DNA of 64,000 nucleotides from an uncultured Clostridia bacterium (lineage in GTDB: Bacteria > Bacillota > Clostridia > Lachnospirales > Anaerotignaceae). Positions within the stretch are counted from its first letter, which is position 1. Each line of letters starts with the position of its first letter. Of this stretch, positions 60,307-64,000 are shown piece after piece. The notes below the pieces were generated by a model. The model had not been told where the DNA came from, made no database searches, and saw only the letters and a program-made list of their open reading frames with translations. A program made the translations under genes and the position numbers. The stretch covers positions 1 through 64,000 of the forward strand of contig CALWGC010000009.1 of assembly GCA_944378105.1 (NCBI GenBank), written 5' to 3'.

Positions 60307-61269
60307 TCATTCCGTAGCAGATGCATCGCTTTCTCCTGATGCCCCTGTATCGCCATCGCCTGCGGAAGCATCCCCGCCTCCGCTGTCTTGCCCAGAGGTA
60401 TCGTCGGAGGCATCACTCGATACGGTCTCTCCTTCGCCATTGCTATCCCCGGTGGACGCATCTCCTGTCTCGCTTTCGTTGCTATCCTCGGCATCTCGTT
60501 CTGTTGAAGCATCTGCTTCGGTTTCTTCCTCGTCGTCGTTTTCTGCCGGGGTGCCTTCTGTGGTCTCCTGCTGACTGTTGTCGTCGGAAACGTTTTCAGA
60601 AGATTCCCCGGTACTGTCTGTCTGGCCTTCTTCCTGTCCCTCTTCTAAATCATCCGATGGGCCTTCCAAATCCGAGCTTTCTCCATGTTCTCCTTCTGCC
60701 AAATCGCCGCCTGGTTCTGGCGCGCCACCCTCTGTGTCAGGCAAAGTATTTCCTGCATCCGTGCCGCTTTCCGCACCGCCTGCGGTCCCTGTATCTGGTG
60801 GCACAACGGGCAAGGCCGGTAACGGCGTGACCTCCGGTTCTACAGGCACACCCTCTGCAAACACTTGTAAATGGGATGGGTTTTGTTCAAACAATTCCTG
60901 TAAAATCACCAATACCCCTTGTTTCTCATCTTCCAACGCAAAATGAATCCCTTCCGGACATGCTCCGCCATTGGTGGGCATCGTATACCAAGCATCATCA
61001 ATCATCACTTCCATGGTTTCTGGCAGTCGATATCCCTCATTTGCAGATATGGCCAACTGGTAGCGATAGACAGAAGAAAGGTCATAGGTGCTAAACTCCA
61101 GCCCGATGAGGTTACTGAAAAACAAATCAGATTCCGGCGGCACAAAATAAGGTTCAATTTCCAGTTGAACCTGGCCCACCGGTTCTTCCAGTAAATATTT
61201 GCTTTTTGTGGCCCCCAGAGGCAGCGTCATGAAAATGGCAAGAAGTAAAAGCACTTGTATTTTTTTCAT
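60307..61269 (-). CDS. Secreted protein with very acidic Ser/Asp/Glu-rich tail
   Basis: About 320 residues. GGAGG precedes the ATG at 61269, and a signal peptide (IQVLLLLAIFMTLPLGATKS) follows. Residues 25-150 form a folded part without known family (YRYQLAISANEGYRLPETME). From about 155 to the end it is low complexity: GDG, SGE, DDS, EGQ runs with more than half acidic or small residues. No sorting signal. The tail could span the wall, bind calcium or fill a biofilm matrix. Confidence 0.65.
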   Translation of the reverse strand: MKKIQVLLLLAIFMTLPLGATKSKYLLEEPVGQVQLEIEPYFVPPESDLFFSNLIGLEFSTYDLSSVYRYQLAISANEGYRLPETMEVMIDDAWYTMPTNGGACPEGIHFALEDEKQGVLVILQELFEQNPSHLQVFAEGVPVEPEVTPLPALPVVPPDTGTAGGAESGTDAGNTLPDTEGGAPEPGGDLAEGEHGESSDLEGPSDDLEEGQEEGQTDSTGESSENVSDDNSQQETTEGTPAENDDEEETEADASTERDAEDSNESETGDASTGDSNGEGETVSSDASDDTSGQDSGGGDASAGDGDTGASGESDASATE

Positions 61270-61282
61270 GAAAACCACCTCC

Positions 61283-61807
61283 TTATGATATCTGTTCTGC
61301 CAAGACGGATATGGTTGCATTTAAAACCGCCCGCAGTTGCTGATCCTTTGCTACATCATGATCTACAAAAAACTCCAGCTGATGGGCAGTTGCGCTGCCG
61401 TTGGTTCCGGCTTCCAGCGTCCCTGCATCCAAAAACACATAGGCGCCGTTTTGGTATACCGGGTCTTTTCCATCCAGTGTCAGAGAAACGCCGTCCGGTA
61501 AGCTTCCGCCGCATTTGACCACCACATCATAGCTTAAGGCCACTTCGCTTTCGCCCAAAACAGAAAAGGAATAGGTATATGTATTGTCCTGAGCTTCGCC
61601 ATAGGTAATGGTTGCACCCTCCACCGTTGTTCCATTGACCACCACGTTGCACCCGGCCACCGCCGCCCCGGCCGATGCATTGGTTCTTGCAAGAAAACTG
61701 GAAAAGGTTACGCCGGTCAAAAGCAACGTACAAACCACCAAATAACCGAGATAGACCGGAAGCGACAGCGCAGTCCTTCGTTTTTGGCTTTCTGCCTTTC
61801 GTTCCAT
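61283..61807 (-). CDS. TasA/camelysin-like exported protein
   Basis: 174 residues with AGGAGG upstream. The N-terminus has an uncleaved-looking but SipW-type signal (YLGYLVVCTLLLTGVTFSSF, LARTNASAGA), followed by a beta-rich domain (SYDVVVKCGGSLPDGVSLTL; AHQLEFFVDHDVAKDQQLRA). The SipW-like peptidase is encoded 15 nt upstream. Proteins of this type form biofilm fibres in Bacillus. Confidence 0.65.
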   Translation of the reverse strand: MERKAESQKRRTALSLPVYLGYLVVCTLLLTGVTFSSFLARTNASAGAAVAGCNVVVNGTTVEGATITYGEAQDNTYTYSFSVLGESEVALSYDVVVKCGGSLPDGVSLTLDGKDPVYQNGAYVFLDAGTLEAGTNGSATAHQLEFFVDHDVAKDQQLRAVLNATISVLAEQIS

Positions 61808-61822
61808 TTCTATCCCTCCTTC

Positions 61823-62332
61823 TTAAGACTCCTGTTTTTTCAAAAACAATTTGGGCCATTGCAACAGCAAAAGCCCCCAAAACACCAACAAAGTCATGCC
61901 CAAAGGGGTCCTAAGCCAAGATAAGACTTTACCCACATAGGGAATCACAACAATCACTTTTCCCACAATTTGCTCCTGCGCCACCGGCGCTTGGTCCATC
62001 ACTGCATTGGCATCACCTTTGGTCAAAAAGTCCTCCTGCTGGATACCGGCAATGCGATGGGTCACCAATACGCCGTCTCTTTCAAAGGTGATGATATCCC
62101 CCACAGAATACGCCTCTTTGGCCTGGATCAACACCAAATCGTCCACCGAAAGGGCCGGGTCCATGCTGCCAGAAGCCACCACAGCCAAAGAAAAGCCAAA
62201 CACGGTGGCCCCTGCATTTCCTGTTATTTTTTTGGAGAGAAAAAGGGAAAGATTGCAAAAGAGCAAAACGGCCAACAAAACCGTCATTGCCATTTGCAAC
62301 AAACTTAGCCCTCTCTTTTTCGCTTTTTGCAC
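61823..62332 (-). CDS. sipW: SipW-like type I signal peptidase
   Basis: 169 residues. Membrane helix LLQMAMTVLLAVLLFCNLSL, catalytic Ser in AVVASGSMDPALSVDDLVLI, and VLVTHRIAGIQ where His takes the place of the Lys of usual bacterial enzymes (ER-type). A second helix is at the C-terminus. Such peptidases process TasA-type proteins, here the three around it. The gene overlaps the 62305-63336 gene by 28 nt. Confidence 0.9.
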   Translation of the reverse strand: MQKAKKRGLSLLQMAMTVLLAVLLFCNLSLFLSKKITGNAGATVFGFSLAVVASGSMDPALSVDDLVLIQAKEAYSVGDIITFERDGVLVTHRIAGIQQEDFLTKGDANAVMDQAPVAQEQIVGKVIVVIPYVGKVLSWLRTPLGMTLLVFWGLLLLQWPKLFLKKQES

Positions 62333-63336
62333 GCTCTATCCCTCCATTCTTCCACCACCAAGAACAAAAACACCACGCCGCTAAGCACCATCAAACCAAG
62401 ATAAACCAATACCGGGCTATCGTCCCCCGTCTTTGGCACTTGGGGCAAGAGATAGCGCCCATCCTGTGATGGATTTTCTGTGACTTCTTCCTGTTCCGGT
62501 GTGAAAGAAGAAGCATCCGGCAAAGAAGGATGATCGATGGGTGGTTCTGGTTGTGTTGGGTCTTGCGGGATTTCCGGATTTTTCGGATTATCTGGGTTTT
62601 CCGGATTGTCCGGTTTTTCTGGATTATCTGGGTTATCTGGATGATCCGGGTCCACCGGTTTTTCTGGGTCTGGATCTCCCCCGTCCGGGTCTCTGCCATC
62701 GGGACGGTCTTCTTCCACCACAATATAAATGCCCACGGTGATGTCGTCGGGCACATCAAAGGCCGCCTTGTCGCCCAGGGCCGTGTCTTTTTGATCCTGC
62801 TCGTCGCTGACTTCATATTCCCAAAGCCAATCAATTTCAAACTCTTTTCGGCCATATCCTTCCACTTCCCCTGTCACCGCACGCATCACTTGGGAGGAGG
62901 AAACACCGTCGGGCAAAGGATACTTTGTGGTATCCAAACTGCCAGAGGCAGAAAATGTGGTTTTCACCGGCAGTTCTTCGTTTTCCTTTATCTCATACAT
63001 CACCGCGACATATGTAATTTCATAATTTTCCTTATTTTGCAGCCGAATACACTGATACCCCTCTGTTCCAGGCGCAATCACCCGATCCCCATTGGAGGAT
63101 TGGACATTGGTATAGGCATCGGAAAACAGGCTAAGCTCTGCAACGCCATTGGGCTTGATGTCCGTGGCACTGTCCCAGGTCAATTTCCCTGTGGTATAGG
63201 TCAAGGTATGGTCTGGCGATTGACTGCCTTGGGAATAGGTGATGCCCACGGCCAAGGGGAAGAAAATCCCCTGCAAAAGAATCAAAACCAAAACCGCAGG
63301 CAAAAGCCACGGCCGTTCTTTGCTTTTTGCCGACAT
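62305..63336 (-). CDS. Sortase-anchored TasA-like surface protein (PKTGD)
   Basis: About 343 residues. GGGGGGAG precedes the ATG at 63336. Signal helix LLPAVLVLILLQGIFFPLAV, then a camelysin/TasA-type domain (about 30-220; KENYEITYVAVMYEIKENEE). A repeated P-D-N-P-E-N/K spacer (about 225-280) follows, and finally the sorting signal VPKTGDDS, a hydrophobic helix and a basic tail (CKKRKREG). VPKTG fits class B sortases of the C. difficile type ((S/P)PxTG) better than NPQTN. It is probably linked to peptidoglycan by the sortase at 59541-60281. Confidence 0.8.
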   Translation of the reverse strand: MSAKSKERPWLLPAVLVLILLQGIFFPLAVGITYSQGSQSPDHTLTYTTGKLTWDSATDIKPNGVAELSLFSDAYTNVQSSNGDRVIAPGTEGYQCIRLQNKENYEITYVAVMYEIKENEELPVKTTFSASGSLDTTKYPLPDGVSSSQVMRAVTGEVEGYGRKEFEIDWLWEYEVSDEQDQKDTALGDKAAFDVPDDITVGIYIVVEEDRPDGRDPDGGDPDPEKPVDPDHPDNPDNPEKPDNPENPDNPKNPEIPQDPTQPEPPIDHPSLPDASSFTPEQEEVTENPSQDGRYLLPQVPKTGDDSPVLVYLGLMVLSGVVFLFLVVEEWRDRACKKRKREG

Positions 63337-63381
63337 GCGCACTCCCCCCACTTTCTATTCCATCCAAACGGTCTTGTTTCG

Positions 63382-63421
63382 AAAAACAGCCCCGATCCGC
63401 CACGGGTTCGGGGCTGTTTTT
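63382..63421 (-). terminator. Terminator between TasA-like genes
   Basis: AACAGCCCCGA / TCGGGGCTGTT, 11 bp, with A run on the left and T run on the right. It follows the stop of the 63466 gene on the minus strand by about 45 nt. Confidence 0.9.
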
Positions 63422-63465
63422 GCCGGAAACAAAACGATTTTTTTGTCTTGCTGTTTTGATTGTGA

Positions 63466-64000
63466 TTAGTCAATCTGTGTTACTGTGGTATCCAGTTCTA
63501 AAGAAATGGTAGGTTCATTTCCATCTCCCTTAGCTGCCTTGTTCCCCAGTTCTGTATCATTGGCATCTGTCTGTTGGATCTTATAGGTATAGTCAGACAG
63601 TTGGCTATGCCCATTTTCAAAGGCCCATTCCCATTTGATTTTGCTGGTGCCATCGGCATTTTTTTGGAACAAGGTTGGAACAGCATCATGTTCTCCTGGC
63701 TTTGCCAAATCCACGCCGGCCTGGACATTGCCAGAGGCCGCACCTTCTAATTTTGTTTTCAAATCTGCTTCAAATTCTTCGGCCGAGTTGTATCCCAGCC
63801 CGCTGATTTTCACACCATTGATATTGAAAATAATAGGACAGTAGAATCTACCGTTTTCGAGTGTCCAATCGCCGGTCAAATCCACCGTCGCTTCTGTGGC
63901 GATCTTGACAGCCACTTCCGGTGTACCAGAAAGGGAAATACCCTTAAACTCTCCAGAGGTCCCAGGTGCAATCACAGGTACATTCGATTTTACCGAGACG
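63466..64000 (-). CDS. TasA/camelysin-like protein, N-terminus beyond the window
   Basis: The frame is open to the window end, so at least 178 C-terminal residues are seen. PVIAPGTSGEFKGISLSGTP is the typical TasA/camelysin turn, followed by VAVKIATEATVDLTGDWTLE, the Cys in GRFYCPIIFNINGV and a C-terminal IKWEWAFENGHSQLSDY. No sorting signal. A GTG at 63975 could be read as start but lies inside the conserved domain. It is the first known gene of the biofilm-type cluster, separated by a terminator from the next. Confidence 0.75.
   Translation of the reverse strand, partial: VSVKSNVPVIAPGTSGEFKGISLSGTPEVAVKIATEATVDLTGDWTLENGRFYCPIIFNINGVKISGLGYNSAEEFEADLKTKLEGAASGNVQAGVDLAKPGEHDAVPTLFQKNADGTSKIKWEWAFENGHSQLSDYTYKIQQTDANDTELGNKAAKGDGNEPTISLELDTTVTQID

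Noticed and set aside
1..64000. tRNA, rRNA or complete insertion sequences
   Set aside because: I saw no tRNA cloverleaf, rRNA segment or transposase in reading both strands; this is by eye and not a tool-based search.

Overview
The window looks like a chromosomal segment of a low-to-mid GC Gram-positive anaerobe of the class Clostridia. Evidence: strong AGGAGG-type ribosome binding sites, many TTG/GTG starts, a SpoIIM-like gene beside xerD, a SpoIID/LytB-domain protein, S-layer-homology (SLH) domains, a class B sortase with a PKTG-type substrate, and SipW/TasA-like proteins. Genus cannot be fixed from the sequence alone. Almost everything from 244 to 46,670 and from 52,891 to the end is on the minus strand; a short plus-strand block lies at 46,853-52,786.

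Layout. 0.2-3.8 kb: BlaI/BlaR1-type repressor-sensor pair, a regulator with two DNA-binding domains (N-terminal excisionase-like HTH, C-terminal LuxR HTH), and a decayed MATE transporter. 3.8-9.4 kb: an accessory region with a DUF3137 protein, two secreted stalk-domain (copper amine oxidase N-domain-like) proteins, small membrane proteins, an Imm17-like protein, and fragments that look like HxlR, DUF4241-like and DUF4253-like genes. 9.4-29.4 kb: a beta-helix exoprotein coupled to a coiled-coil protein, VanZ-like protein, and a complete Wzx/Wzy-type exopolysaccharide (EPS) cluster (CpsB phosphatase, BY-kinase, Wzz, pyruvyltransferase pair, flippase, polymerase, acetyltransferase, one GT4, Gfo/Idh oxidoreductase, DAHP-synthase-like enzyme, ATP-grasp ligase, initiating sugar-phosphate transferase, RfbB, RfbA, DegT aminotransferase). 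29.6-31.8 kb: ECF sigma factor, small membrane protein (candidate anti-sigma), membrane protein and PrsW intramembrane protease. 32-39 kb: membrane protein, a 1286-residue GLUG/SLH surface protein and a frameshifted C39-like lipoprotein. 39-50 kb: housekeeping genes (rlmD, yhaM, rarA, HAD phosphatase, queA, SpoIID-like, DUF1836, MerR-RDD fusion, TrmH-type methyltransferase). 50-53 kb: aroC, spoIIM-like, xerD. 53-59 kb: a 2-aminoethylphosphonate uptake and degradation operon (phnX, phnW, binding protein, fused permease, ATPase) with its RpiR regulator. 59.5-64 kb: sortase B, acidic secreted protein, TasA/camelysin-like proteins, SipW-like signal peptidase and a PKTG-anchored protein.

Most notable observations. 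(1) Three promoters, upstream of the dual-HTH regulator, the ECF/PrsW operon and the GLUG/SLH protein, share a bipartite box (ACCC-TTTTT, then GRGNRATAG) at the same distance from a TAYAAT -10 and lack a good -35, suggesting an activator-dependent cell-surface regulon inside this window. (2) A perfect TTGTAG-N5-CTACAA palindrome occurs upstream of the RpiR gene and again inside its terminator in front of the phosphonate operon. (3) A family of about 100-170 bp palindromic intergenic repeats sits directly after the stop codons of four genes. (4) XerD has Gln where the family has its first catalytic His. (5) The EPS cluster carries an unusual DAHP-synthase / Gfo-Idh / ATP-grasp module. (6) An RBS-sequestering hairpin precedes the spoIIM-like gene.
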